Source of the DNA: Arenibacter sp041392165 | GTDB taxonomy: Bacteria; Bacteroidota; Bacteroidia; Flavobacteriales; Flavobacteriaceae | DNA: 64,000 bases | NCBI GenBank assembly: GCA_041392165.1 | Contig: JAWKMN010000001.1 | Location: 806,001-870,000, forward strand | Reading direction: 5' to 3' | Shown: positions 26,764-35,275 of the stretch, in pieces | Position numbering within the stretch: the stretch's first letter is position 1 | Layout of the letters: each line of letters starts with the position of its first letter | The notes under the pieces: generated by a model | Database searches by the model: none | The model's input: only the letters and a program-made list of their open reading frames with translations | Told to the model about the DNA's origin: nothing | Made by a program: the position numbers and the translations under genes

Positions 26764-27912
26764 ATGAACAAGATTGTAAAATATGTGCTAATAGGGATTT
26801 TGGTACTGGGGGCACTTTGGGCAGCAGCCTTTTTTGTGAAATCGAATAGTAAATCGGCCATTACCTACGAGACAAAAAATCCTTTTACGGCCAATATCCA
26901 AAAAAAATCCGTGGCAACGGGCAAGGTAGTACCTGAAGATGAGGTGGAGATAAAGCCTCAGATTTCCGGGATTATTGATGAAATCTTTTTGGAAGAGGGT
27001 GCCAAGGTAAATGCGGGCGACCTAATTGCTAAAATAAAAGTGGTACCCAATGAGCAGTCAATGAACCAGGCCAGGGGCAGGGTGAAGAATGCCGAAATAG
27101 CATTGAACAATACCAAGATCGAATACGATCGGAACAAGGCCATTTTTGATAAGGGGGTAATTTCTTCCCAGGATTTTAATACCCAGCAGTTGCGGTATGA
27201 TCAGGCAAAATTGGAACTCCAGAATGCAAGATCCGACTATCAGATTATACGGGATGGGTCTGCCGGGGGCAGTGCCACGGCCAATACCAATATTAGGGCC
27301 ACTGTTTCCGGGACCGTCCTCGAGATTCCCGTTAAGGAAGGTGACCAGGTAATTCAGAGCAATAATTTTAATGATGGGACTACCATAGCCACTATTGCCG
27401 ATTTGAGCATCATGATTTTTGAAGGGAAAGTAGATGAGGGCGAGGTAGGAAAATTGAAATTGGGAATGCCTTTGGAGATCAGTTTGGGTGCCATTAACGA
27501 TAAGAAGTTTGATGCCAAACTTAGGTTTATAGCACCTAAAGGGGTGGAGGAATCCGGAGCTGTACAGTTTAAGATAGAGGGCGATGTAACGGTGGAGGAC
27601 GATTTTTTGATCCGTGCGGGGTATAGTGCCAACGCCTCTTTGGTACTGGAACAGAAGGATAGTGTTATGGTTATCCCGGAGGCATTATTACAGTTTGATA
27701 AAGTAACGGATAAGCCCTTTGTGGAAGTGGCGGTAGGAACTGAAGAGGAACAAAAATTTGAAAGAAAGAACGTTGAGATCGGGATTTCGGACGGAGTGAA
27801 TGTGGAAATTGTTTCGGGTATTACCAAGGAGGACAGGGTGAAGATCTGGAACAAAACCGAACCTATCAAAAAAGGTACCGGCGAAGAAGGGGAAACTGAG
27901 GAAGGTAAATAA
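26764..27912 (+). CDS. Periplasmic adaptor (MacA/HlyD-like membrane fusion protein) 2
   Basis: A 382-residue membrane fusion protein with an N-terminal anchor (residues 5-26), lipoyl half (VATGKVVPEDEVEIKPQISG, then IIDEIFLEEGAKVNAGDLIAK), coiled-coil hairpin (~95-155), second lipoyl half (VSGTVLEIPVKEGDQVIQS) and beta-barrel domains. The C-terminus carries a short acidic tail (GTGEEGETEEGK). It is the paralogue of the adaptor at 22335. It starts 31 bp after permease 4 and is followed at 30 bp by the TolC-like gene, so it is the adaptor of the complete half of the locus. Confidence 0.93.
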   Translation: MNKIVKYVLIGILVLGALWAAAFFVKSNSKSAITYETKNPFTANIQKKSVATGKVVPEDEVEIKPQISGIIDEIFLEEGAKVNAGDLIAKIKVVPNEQSMNQARGRVKNAEIALNNTKIEYDRNKAIFDKGVISSQDFNTQQLRYDQAKLELQNARSDYQIIRDGSAGGSATANTNIRATVSGTVLEIPVKEGDQVIQSNNFNDGTTIATIADLSIMIFEGKVDEGEVGKLKLGMPLEISLGAINDKKFDAKLRFIAPKGVEESGAVQFKIEGDVTVEDDFLIRAGYSANASLVLEQKDSVMVIPEALLQFDKVTDKPFVEVAVGTEEEQKFERKNVEIGISDGVNVEIVSGITKEDRVKIWNKTEPIKKGTGEEGETEEGK

Positions 27913-27942
27913 GGGGAGTTTCAATCAAAAAACAATCAAAAC

Positions 27943-29283
27943 ATGAGAATTAGGATATTATTGGGCTTGTTTATTTTCTGTTGTGGCATACTATCCGCCC
28001 AAGAAAAAAAATGGACCCTGGAAGAATGTGTTTATTATGCCGTGGAGAATAACCTCACCATAGAACAGTTTGAGCTTGATCTTGAAAACGCCAAAATTGA
28101 TAGGTCCGATGCCATTGGTGATATGTTGCCCAATTTTAATGCCAACGCAAGTCTCTCGGGCAATTCGGGGCTTGTTTTGGACCAATCCAGGAACCAGCAG
28201 GTTAGCGGAACGGTTACCACCGCATCCGGAGGTTTTGGTTCTTCGGTAAGTTTATTTGACGGACTAAGGAATGTTCATAGGTTGAACAGGGCAAAATTGA
28301 ATGCCCTGGCCAATCAATATAGATTGGATGACTTAAAGGACGATATTATGCTTGCAGTGGCCAATGCCTACCTACAGGTTTTGTCCAGTAAGGAGTCGCT
28401 TAAGGTGTTTAGGGCCCAATATGCCGTTACCGAACAGGATCTTGTCAGGACCAAAGAGTTGGTGAACGCCGGGGTGGTTCCAAAAGGGGATTTATTGGAA
28501 ATAGAGGCTACGGCTGCCAATCAGGAACAACAAATTGTAAATGGGGAGAATCAAGTGTTGATTTCAAGGATAGGCTTGGCGCAGTTGCTTCAGATCAGGG
28601 ATTATGAAAATTTTGATATCGCAGATGAGGAATTTGACGTTCCCCCCTCCAATATATTGGACAATTCCCCCAAGACAATTTTCGACAAGGCCCTTACCTA
28701 TAGGAACGATATTAAGTTTTCTATGTCCAATGTGGAATTGGCACAAAAAGATCTACAGATTGCCAAAGGGGCCGTATACCCCACCTTGGGGGCTTTCTTT
28801 AATTACGGCACCCGATATTCCAGCGAATTTAGGGACCCTGTTACCTTTAATAGAATTGCCTTTACGGACCAGTTGTATTTAACGGATGGTATTTCTTACG
28901 GACTGCAGTTGAATGTCCCTGTGTTTAATGGGTTTAGTGTTAGGAACAATATTAAAAGGGCCAAGATAGGAGTGGAAAGGTCGCGTTTACAGCTGGAACA
29001 GGATAAACTGGAACTGGAAACCAATATCAATCAGGCGTATGTGGATGTAAAGAATTTCTCCAAAGCCTATGAAGCCGCCCAAAAAACTTTGGAAGCACGA
29101 AGGTTGGCCTATAATTATTCAAAAGAACGTTTTGATGTGGGCCTAATGAACGCCTTCGATTTTAGTCAGTCACAATCCAGGGTAGATAATGCGGAGGCAG
29201 AATTGATAAGGACAAAATACGACTATATTTTTAGATTAAAAGTGTTGGAGTTTTATTTTGGTTTACCTATAACCTTGGATTAA
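27943..29283 (+). CDS. TolC-family outer-membrane efflux protein
   Basis: A 446-residue outer-membrane factor forming the trimeric exit duct for the MacAB-like exporter. A signal peptide ends in LSAQ near residue 20, followed by the family start KKWTLEECVYYAVENNLTIEQFELDLE. Two OEP repeats are recognisable: the first with long coiled helices (~100-220), the second beginning near LNVPVFNGFSVRNNIKRAKI, with the closing SRVDNAEAELIRTKYDYIFR. It is the only TolC-like gene in the locus and lies 30 bp after adaptor 2, so both modules may share it. The last gene of the export operon; tsaB starts 18 bp later. Confidence 0.93.
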   Translation: MRIRILLGLFIFCCGILSAQEKKWTLEECVYYAVENNLTIEQFELDLENAKIDRSDAIGDMLPNFNANASLSGNSGLVLDQSRNQQVSGTVTTASGGFGSSVSLFDGLRNVHRLNRAKLNALANQYRLDDLKDDIMLAVANAYLQVLSSKESLKVFRAQYAVTEQDLVRTKELVNAGVVPKGDLLEIEATAANQEQQIVNGENQVLISRIGLAQLLQIRDYENFDIADEEFDVPPSNILDNSPKTIFDKALTYRNDIKFSMSNVELAQKDLQIAKGAVYPTLGAFFNYGTRYSSEFRDPVTFNRIAFTDQLYLTDGISYGLQLNVPVFNGFSVRNNIKRAKIGVERSRLQLEQDKLELETNINQAYVDVKNFSKAYEAAQKTLEARRLAYNYSKERFDVGLMNAFDFSQSQSRVDNAEAELIRTKYDYIFRLKVLEFYFGLPITLD

Positions 29284-29301
29284 GTTATATTTGCGGCCAA
29301 T

Positions 29302-29973
29302 ATGGGTATAATTTTAAATTTAGAGACCGCAACCACAAATTGTTCTGTGAGTGTTGCCAACAATGGGGAGATAATTTCTTTAAGGGAAGATAATGGTCCC
29401 AATTATTCCCATTCGGAACAACTTCATATATTTATAGGGGAAGCCTTAAAGGAGGCTTCCCTAACTTTTAAGGATATTTCCGCCATTGCAGTGAGCAAGG
29501 GGCCGGGATCCTATACGGGTCTGCGCATTGGGGTATCTGCGGCCAAGGGACTTTGTTTTTCCTTGGACCTTCCCCTTATATCGGTTTCCACTTTGGAAAG
29601 TTTGGCAAAGCAGGGATATGCCAAAGGCCATGACTTTATAATTCCCCTGCTGGATGCCAGGAGAATGGAAGTATATGCAGCCGTATTTGATGCCGAAGGG
29701 AATAGGATAAGGGAGACCAGGGCAGAAGTCATCAACAGGGACAGCTTTCTGGAATATGCCCAAAAAGGCAGTGTTTTATTAATTGGGGACGGAGCGGAGA
29801 AATGCCGGGAATTCTTGGACCATCCTAATTTTAGTTACTATTCGGCCTTGCCTACGGCTAAAGGGATGGGAGATTTGTCCTATAAAAAGTTCAAAGCAAA
29901 CGATTTTGAAGATGTCGCCTACTTTGAACCTTATTATTTAAAAGATTTTATGTTGGCATCCAAGAAACCTTAG
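29302..29973 (+). CDS. tsaB: tRNA threonylcarbamoyladenosine biosynthesis protein TsaB
   Basis: TsaB is the ASKHA-fold partner of TsaD in making the universal t6A modification of ANN-decoding tRNAs. The 223-residue product has the typical start GIILNLETATTNCSVSVANNG, the HSEQLHIFI segment, and AIAVSKGPGSYTGLRIGVSAAKGLC, which is diagnostic for TsaB. A TATATTTG -7-like box at 29286-29293 lies just before the start, so it may have its own promoter even though it follows the TolC gene by 18 bp. Its 3' end overlaps the convergent mscS-like gene by 4 bp. Confidence 0.94.
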   Translation: MGIILNLETATTNCSVSVANNGEIISLREDNGPNYSHSEQLHIFIGEALKEASLTFKDISAIAVSKGPGSYTGLRIGVSAAKGLCFSLDLPLISVSTLESLAKQGYAKGHDFIIPLLDARRMEVYAAVFDAEGNRIRETRAEVINRDSFLEYAQKGSVLLIGDGAEKCREFLDHPNFSYYSALPTAKGMGDLSYKKFKANDFEDVAYFEPYYLKDFMLASKKP

Positions 29974-30794
29974 GAGGGTAACTGGTGCATAACCCTTTGT
30001 GGAAATGGAATCTCGATTCCTGCCGCATCAAATCTGGTTTTTAGTTCTTCCATAACATGGAAGTGGGCGGCCCAGAATACTTCGTTTTCGGCCCAAAACC
30101 GTAAGGAGAGGTTTACCGAACTATCCCCTAATTCCGCAACATACACCTCGGGCGCAGGATCTTTTAGGATATCGGGATTTTCTGCGCAGATCTCCAATAA
30201 AATTTCTTTGGCCAATTTAATATTGGAGCTGTATCCTATGCCTACGGCAATTTTATCCCTTCTTGTATTTTGTGCATTATAGTTAATGATATTGTTATTG
30301 GATAATTGGCCATTGGGTATAATGGCGATCTGATTGCCAAAAGTGCTTAATTTGGTAGTGAAGATGGAGATTTCCTTCACTGTGCCATCCACCCCCTGGG
30401 CAGATATAAAATCGCCAACCTTAAAAGGTTTAAACAATAATATTAATACGCCACCTGCAAAATTGGCCAGGGAACCCTGTAAGGCCAGACCAATGGCCAG
30501 ACCTGCGGCACCAATAATGGCCACTAGAGAGGACGACTGTACACCCAGTTGGGTAATGACCAGAACGAAAAGCATTATTTTGAGCCCTATGCTTATAAAA
30601 CTTTGCAAAAAGGATTCTAAGGAAGGGTCGTAGTCTGCCTTATCAAAAAATTTACGGACCATTCGGTTAATAAATCGTATTATCCAGAGTCCTAAAAAAT
30701 AGATGATAATGGCCATAACCAAATTAGGGAGTGCCTCCCAAAGAAATTTGATGGCCTGGTCCAAATGTTCCTGATAGTCGGAAATAATATTCAT
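29970..30794 (-). CDS. Small-conductance mechanosensitive channel (MscS family)
   Basis: A 274-residue MscS-type channel that opens under membrane tension to release solutes. Three membrane helices are visible (residues ~20-42, 62-85 and 90-115); the pore helix carries the Gly/Ala pattern GAAGLAIGLALQGSLANFAGG, followed by the beta domain (FKVGDFISAQGVDGTVKEIS, IAIIPNGQLSNNNIINY) and an alpha/beta C-terminal domain. I place the start at 30792-30794 (MNIISDYQEHLDQAIK); the frame remains open to 30959, but that extension runs through a dispersed repeat and is not family-like. It is convergent with tsaB, overlapping by 4 bp. Confidence 0.93.
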   Translation of the reverse strand: MNIISDYQEHLDQAIKFLWEALPNLVMAIIIYFLGLWIIRFINRMVRKFFDKADYDPSLESFLQSFISIGLKIMLFVLVITQLGVQSSSLVAIIGAAGLAIGLALQGSLANFAGGVLILLFKPFKVGDFISAQGVDGTVKEISIFTTKLSTFGNQIAIIPNGQLSNNNIINYNAQNTRRDKIAVGIGYSSNIKLAKEILLEICAENPDILKDPAPEVYVAELGDSSVNLSLRFWAENEVFWAAHFHVMEELKTRFDAAGIEIPFPQRVMHQLPS

Positions 30795-30840
30795 AAAAAA
30801 TTGCTTTTTTGGTTTAATACAATAAAAATTCAATCTAAAA

Positions 30841-30917
30841 GATGCTCCCACCCATGGGTCGGGCCTGCCCGTGCCGTTCGGACGGGCTAGCCTTTTCGGC
30901 AGTTCCGGGTGAGGCAA
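30841..30917. repeat. Partial copy of dispersed hairpin element R2
   Basis: GCAGTTCCGGGTGAGGCAAA near 30899-30918 matches the 3' half of the R2 copies at 39322-39410, 39481-39580, 40861-40945 and 52541-52613. The 5' half differs and carries its own GCCCGT/ACGGGC inverted repeat. It lies upstream of the mscS start. Confidence 0.6.
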
Positions 30918-30967
30918 AAAATATATAAATGGCCTAATCATCAAGGCGTCTGTAATCACCTGATATT

Positions 30968-30995
30968 ACAAAAAAAGCGCCTTTTAACAGCGCTT
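30968..30995 (-). terminator. Rho-independent terminator of the dodecin gene
   Basis: Read on the minus strand: AAGCGC and GCGCTT form a 6-bp stem (30990-30995 and 30975-30980), followed by a run of T. It lies 23 bp downstream of the dodecin stop codon. Confidence 0.8.
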
Positions 30996-31017
30996 GTTGA
31001 TGGAAACGGAAAAAATA

Positions 31018-31218
31018 TTAATTCACTTCAAAAGTGATTTTAACATTTACACGATAATCGTCAAGTTTTCCATCCTTGACCGTTGCACTTTGTTCCTTGA
31101 TATATACGGAACGAATATGCTTAACGGATTTGGAGGCCTGTTCCACTGCATTTTTAGCAGCATCCTCCCATCCCTTATTGGAATTTGCCAGAACTTCGAT
31201 AACTTTTAAGATAGCCAT
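31018..31218 (-). CDS. Dodecin family flavin-binding protein
   Basis: A 66-residue protein that by family assembles into a hollow dodecamer binding flavin. The sequence matches the dodecin pattern throughout: AILKVIEVLANSNKGWEDAAKNAVEQASKSVKHIRSV in three successive blocks, then a central YIKEQSATVKDGKLDDYRVNVKITFEV. Length equals the family norm (65-70). It is a single-gene transcript with a clear terminator. The role is probably flavin storage or sequestration. Confidence 0.93.
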   Translation of the reverse strand: MAILKVIEVLANSNKGWEDAAKNAVEQASKSVKHIRSVYIKEQSATVKDGKLDDYRVNVKITFEVN

Positions 31219-31287
31219 AATATTTAGTTTTAGATTCTCTTAAAGTTACCAAATAAATACTACAATATGTAGTGTTTGTATTGGAAA

Positions 31288-32190
31288 TCAACCATTTAAG
31301 GCGACTACTTCCTTCACCTGATCGCCCATCATGTTTTTAAGCATGGTCTCGATCCCATTTTTTAAGGTATAGGTAGACGAGGGGCAACCGCTACAGGCCC
31401 CTTGTAAAATAACGTTCACGGTTTTTGTGTCCCCTTCATAGGACTTAAATAGAATATTGCCGCCATCACTGGCTACAGCGGGTTTTACATACTCTTCCAA
31501 AATATCAATGATCTGCTTGGATATGTCGTCCAGATCGGTATTCTCCAATTGGGCCGCCGCAGCAGTTGTTTTTTGTTTTTGAAGACTCTTGGCCGATACC
31601 ACTTCCCTGCCATCTGCAATAAAATCCCGGATTTTCTCGCGAAGCTCCAATGTAATATCGTCCCACTCCGCAACATCGTACTTGTTTATGGAAACATAAT
31701 TTACATCAAAAAAAACCTCTTTTACAAAAGGGAGCATAAACAATTGTTTGGCCAATTCCGAATCCTTGGCCTCATCAATGTTCTTGAATTCAAAAGTAGT
31801 AGGCACAATTCTTTTGTTGGCCACGAATTTCATCACGGACGGATTGGGGGTAACTTCGGCATATACCGTTACGGCCACCTTTTTTTTGTTTTCATCCTCC
31901 TTTACAACAGGTTCGCCTGCATTAAGGTAATCCACCAACTGCTGCGCCACACTATCCTTAACATCGTCCCATTCCACAATATCATATCGCTCCAGCCCTA
32001 TAAAGTTGCTAGAGATATACACCGTTTTTATAAAAGGGAGATAAAATAACTGCTGGGCCAAAGGTGAAATTTTGGCTTCGTCTATATTTTTGAATTCGTA
32101 GTTGTTGTTTTTTGTTATGAAATGATTGGTTTCAAATTTCAGTATTGCCGGATTCTTCGTGGGCACCACGGTAATTATAAACTCCTCCAT
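31288..32190 (-). CDS. Nfu-type iron-sulfur cluster scaffold with two N-terminal domains
   Basis: A 300-residue Nfu/NifU-like protein that assembles or transfers Fe-S clusters. Two tandem Nfu_N domains are present (residues ~1-95 and ~105-195), each containing FKNIDEAK, QLFxLPFxKxVxxxxNxxxxxxYDxxEWDD. The C-terminal NifU domain (~220-300) holds the cluster-binding pair in GACSGCPSS. I use the ATG at 32188-32190 (MEEFIITVVPTKNPAIL), supported by a minus-strand TACTTTTG -7 box at 32205-32212; the frame is open to 32259 but that would include the promoter. A double-N arrangement is usual in Flavobacteriaceae. Confidence 0.93.
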   Translation of the reverse strand: MEEFIITVVPTKNPAILKFETNHFITKNNNYEFKNIDEAKISPLAQQLFYLPFIKTVYISSNFIGLERYDIVEWDDVKDSVAQQLVDYLNAGEPVVKEDENKKKVAVTVYAEVTPNPSVMKFVANKRIVPTTFEFKNIDEAKDSELAKQLFMLPFVKEVFFDVNYVSINKYDVAEWDDITLELREKIRDFIADGREVVSAKSLQKQKTTAAAAQLENTDLDDISKQIIDILEEYVKPAVASDGGNILFKSYEGDTKTVNVILQGACSGCPSSTYTLKNGIETMLKNMMGDQVKEVVALNG

Positions 32191-32310
32191 TTTAATATTT
32201 TTTACAAAAGTACGAAGGTTTTTCCAAGTTATGGTATATATAATAATGTAGTATTTCAATCGTTATATTTTATATTGGGACCATATCATAAATACACTTC
32301 CAATCTTAGA

Positions 32311-33303
32311 ATGAAACAACATTTTTTGGCTTTACTTTCTGTTTTTGTGGTTGGTTATCAGTCCATTGCCCAAGAAGGCGTTCCTGTCTATTTTGATTAT
32401 TTGGCGGATAATTACTATTTGGTATACCCCTCTATGGCCGGAATAGGTGAGGGAGGGAAAATTAGGGCAACTATTAGGCAGCAGTGGTTCAGTGTGGACG
32501 AGGCTCCCAATATGCAGACGTTGAATGCCCATTTTAGGGCCGGAGAAAGTAGTGGTTTTGGGGCCATCGTATTTAATGATGCCAACGGGTATCATTCCCA
32601 AACGGGACTTAAACTTACCTATGCCCATCATTTGAGATTGGGAGGGGACTATAGAAGCCTGAACCAACTTTCTTTTGGGCTCAGTGCGGGCATTCAGCAA
32701 AGTAATTTGGACGAGTCGGAGTTTGTTTCCGTTATTCCGGATCCAATAATTACCGGCTCCAGGAATAGTGTCGGCTATTTTAATATGGATTTGGGAATGT
32801 CCTATAATTTTATGGAATTCTACGCCCACGCGGCAGTTCACAATATAATGGGAAGGGGTAGGGACCTATATTCGGCCATAGAATCGAATAACTTAAGAAA
32901 ATACCTGATATCATCGGGCTATGTGTTTGGACGGAGCGAATGGCAGGTAGAGCCTTCCGTACTTTTTCAGTTCACTGAGTTTACCAAGGAGAAAGCTATC
33001 GATATCAATGCCAAGGTCTATAAAAGTGTCGATTTTGGAACGGTTTGGGGCGGACTGTCGTATCGTAGAAGTTTTGATGGGGCACAATACCAGACTGCCA
33101 GCGATTTTGGGGAACAGCGCTTACAGTTAATTACCCCTATTGTAGGGGTGAATTACAAAAAATTTCTGGTTTCGTATAACTATTCCTATCAAATGGGGGA
33201 TATTAGATTTGACAATGGCGGATTTCACCAAATTACCTTGGGGTACGATTTTGGCCAGACCGAAAAAAGATACGACTGCAAATGTCCGGCGGTCAATTAT
33301 TGA
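32311..33303 (+). CDS. T9SS membrane protein, PorP/SprF family (copy 1)
   Basis: A 330-residue outer-membrane beta-barrel of the PorP/SprF family, which helps T9SS cargo with type B C-terminal domains reach or stay at the surface. A signal peptide (KQHFLALLSVFVVGYQSIAQ) precedes the family start EGVPVYFDYLADNYYLVYPSMAGIG, and the C-terminus ends in barrel strands (FHQITLGYDFGQ) plus a short CKC tail. I use ATG 32311; longer forms reach into the divergent Nfu gene. Unlike the second copy at 47141 it has no adjacent adhesin gene. Divergent from the Nfu gene. Confidence 0.85.
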   Translation: MKQHFLALLSVFVVGYQSIAQEGVPVYFDYLADNYYLVYPSMAGIGEGGKIRATIRQQWFSVDEAPNMQTLNAHFRAGESSGFGAIVFNDANGYHSQTGLKLTYAHHLRLGGDYRSLNQLSFGLSAGIQQSNLDESEFVSVIPDPIITGSRNSVGYFNMDLGMSYNFMEFYAHAAVHNIMGRGRDLYSAIESNNLRKYLISSGYVFGRSEWQVEPSVLFQFTEFTKEKAIDINAKVYKSVDFGTVWGGLSYRRSFDGAQYQTASDFGEQRLQLITPIVGVNYKKFLVSYNYSYQMGDIRFDNGGFHQITLGYDFGQTEKRYDCKCPAVNY

Positions 33304-33332
33304 TTTCATACATATTTTTTGGTTCTTAAGAA

Positions 33333-33500
33333 GTATTGTCCCCTTGAGGGGACCTTAGGGGTGTTGGTTGAATGCTAAAGCCAAAAGCCAAGAGTTGAAA
33401 AAAGAGAAAAGAGAAAAGAAGGCAATGGCCATGAGCCAATAGTTGGTAAAGAAGAAAAAAAACAGGAACCAGAAACTTGAAACCAGAAACAGAAACTAAA
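33333..33500. repeat. Dispersed purine-rich repeat R3 (copy 1)
   Basis: Starts with GTCCCCTTGAGGGGAC (6-bp hairpin), then ACCTTAGGGGTGT, followed by a long purine-rich tract with AAAAGAGAAAAG and CCAGAAAC repeats. The same order is found at 38611-38744. It occupies most of the 405-bp gap between the PorP-like and VWA genes; I see no gene in the gap. Confidence 0.75.
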
Positions 33501-33708
33501 AATCAAACTATCCATGTCCGGTCTGTCACCCGCCCTTACCGAACTCCGATGGATGTCCGGAGAGATCTCACTAAGCAATAGGCAGTGAAACTGTTTTTTG
33601 TTGCACGGCCAACTGTTTACTGCCAACTTATCACTCATTCTGTTTCAAAACCCCTGCCTTTGCCATCAGACAAAGACAGGGATCTAATTTTATTGCTGAA
33701 TAGTTTGG

Positions 33709-34881
33709 TTATTCCCAGCGATAGTTCTTCTTGGCCGCCTGTTTCTGAATGGCGGTGATCATCGCATTTTCCAATTCCCCTTTATTGTTCTCTTTTTGCT
33801 GTGAAGCTATATAGGCTTCCCTTTTGCTGTTCAGGTCTTGGATTTCTTTTTGGATATCGCTGCGCTCCTTTTTCTTGCTCTCTATATAAGATGCAATTTC
33901 AGCCTTGGATTTTCCCCTTAACGCTATGGGCAATTCCTCTTTTTTAATGTTCTCAACGTCAAAATCCTCGGCTTTGGAGGCGTCCACCAAGTCCCATGAA
34001 GAGTTGGAATAAAGTCGGGACGACTTGCTTACCGCCCTTTTGACCGCAACGGCTTCCTCCATTTCCATGGCATTGCTGTCCTGGATACTTTGCTGTCTTA
34101 TTTTTGCAGCCCCTAAGGCCCCATAGGAAATGTAGGTATTGTTCAATCTAGTGTTTAACCTTATGATCACATCATCATAGGGGGTGGCTATTTGTACCAC
34201 TTTACGGTTATGGTCAATGGCCATATATTCCCCTCCCGTTAGTTGGGCCCCATTTTTCCATCCCGTATTGATGCCCTGTTCGTAGGCACCACAAAAAATG
34301 GTATTTACAACAATATCTTTTTCCATGGCATTGGTAACCGCATCCTTATAATTTAATTTTCCCTGGGTAAAGGGCTCATTGCCGGCAATAAAGATCATCT
34401 TTAGCTGATCGGGATTTTTTCCCCACTCCAATTGGCTCAAAGAAGTTTGTATTACTTGTCCGCAATATTCTTCGCCTCCATTGGTGGATAGGGAGAATAA
34501 TTTTTCTGAAATTTCATCCAGATCACTGCTAAAACCCAAGACCTGTTGAATATAACCTTCCCTGGAAGATAAATTATCGTTTCCGTACTGGTATAGTGCA
34601 ATCTGCAGTTGGGGCCTGCCATCGTTACCACATTTGGCATAGGTAAATTTGTTTACGATATCCCATAATTGTGCTTTCGCCTGATTAATTAGGCCGTCCA
34701 TACTATTGCTGGTATCCAGCAAGAGGGCAATTTTGACCATATTATTGGTAGGCTTGGGGTCTTTCGTTTTAATCAATAGAGGGGCTATTGGGCCCTCAAT
34801 AGTATTAAGGCCATTGCCAAAAATTTGGCCTGTTCCCAGGGCAATGGCCCATAAAACCAATAGTTGTTTTACATTTTTCAT
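33709..34881 (-). CDS. VWA domain protein, exported
   Basis: A 390-residue protein with an N-terminal signal peptide (KQLLVLWAIALGTGQIFG) and a von Willebrand factor A domain at residues ~48-250. The MIDAS metal motif is DTSNS at residues 56-60. The C-terminal third is charged and coiled-coil-like, with KSKAEIASYIESKKKERSDIQKE-type heptads. VWA proteins of this kind bind proteins in a metal-dependent way; the partner is unknown. It is divergent from the histidine kinase at 35276, with an R1 hairpin element between them. Confidence 0.8.
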   Translation of the reverse strand: MKNVKQLLVLWAIALGTGQIFGNGLNTIEGPIAPLLIKTKDPKPTNNMVKIALLLDTSNSMDGLINQAKAQLWDIVNKFTYAKCGNDGRPQLQIALYQYGNDNLSSREGYIQQVLGFSSDLDEISEKLFSLSTNGGEEYCGQVIQTSLSQLEWGKNPDQLKMIFIAGNEPFTQGKLNYKDAVTNAMEKDIVVNTIFCGAYEQGINTGWKNGAQLTGGEYMAIDHNRKVVQIATPYDDVIIRLNTRLNNTYISYGALGAAKIRQQSIQDSNAMEMEEAVAVKRAVSKSSRLYSNSSWDLVDASKAEDFDVENIKKEELPIALRGKSKAEIASYIESKKKERSDIQKEIQDLNSKREAYIASQQKENNKGELENAMITAIQKQAAKKNYRWE

Positions 34882-34918
34882 CGGTACTTTATTTTAGTTG
34901 AACATTAATTCCTATTTT

Positions 34919-35018
34919 ACTCGATAATCGAGATTTAAATGCTCCGACACTTGTGTCGAAATCAAACTTGAATTTCATTTCAATGCCTCGTGGGCTTGCC
35001 CCGAGGTAGTTTACTTTT
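34919..35018. repeat. Dispersed three-hairpin element R1 (copy 1)
   Basis: About 100 bp with three consecutive hairpins: CTCGAT/ATCGAG around one base, CGACAC/GTGTCG around TT, and CCTCG/CGAGG enclosing GGGC/GCCC. It begins and ends with TTACT. Other copies are at 50403-50500, 55911-56030 and 56898-57020. It lies in the 394-bp space between divergent genes; the rest of that space shows no gene. Confidence 0.85.
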
Positions 35019-35275
35019 TGGAGCTGGATCATTATAGTTTGCCACTACGGATGTTTTATGGGGCTGGATAATGATCGGTGATATCTTGGGTTAAAAGTAG
35101 GATCAACATTTTTCTAAAAAAATAAGCAATGAGTAATCGGCTGTTTTGAATGAGGCAACGGGAGTTTTGGATTCGCCAAACTTATTTTATGTTTAAAAAC
35201 AGTACCGATTATAGGAATATGGCATTTTTTAGTATGGTTTAAATCCATTAAGTTTATCGTAATGATTAAAAGGAT

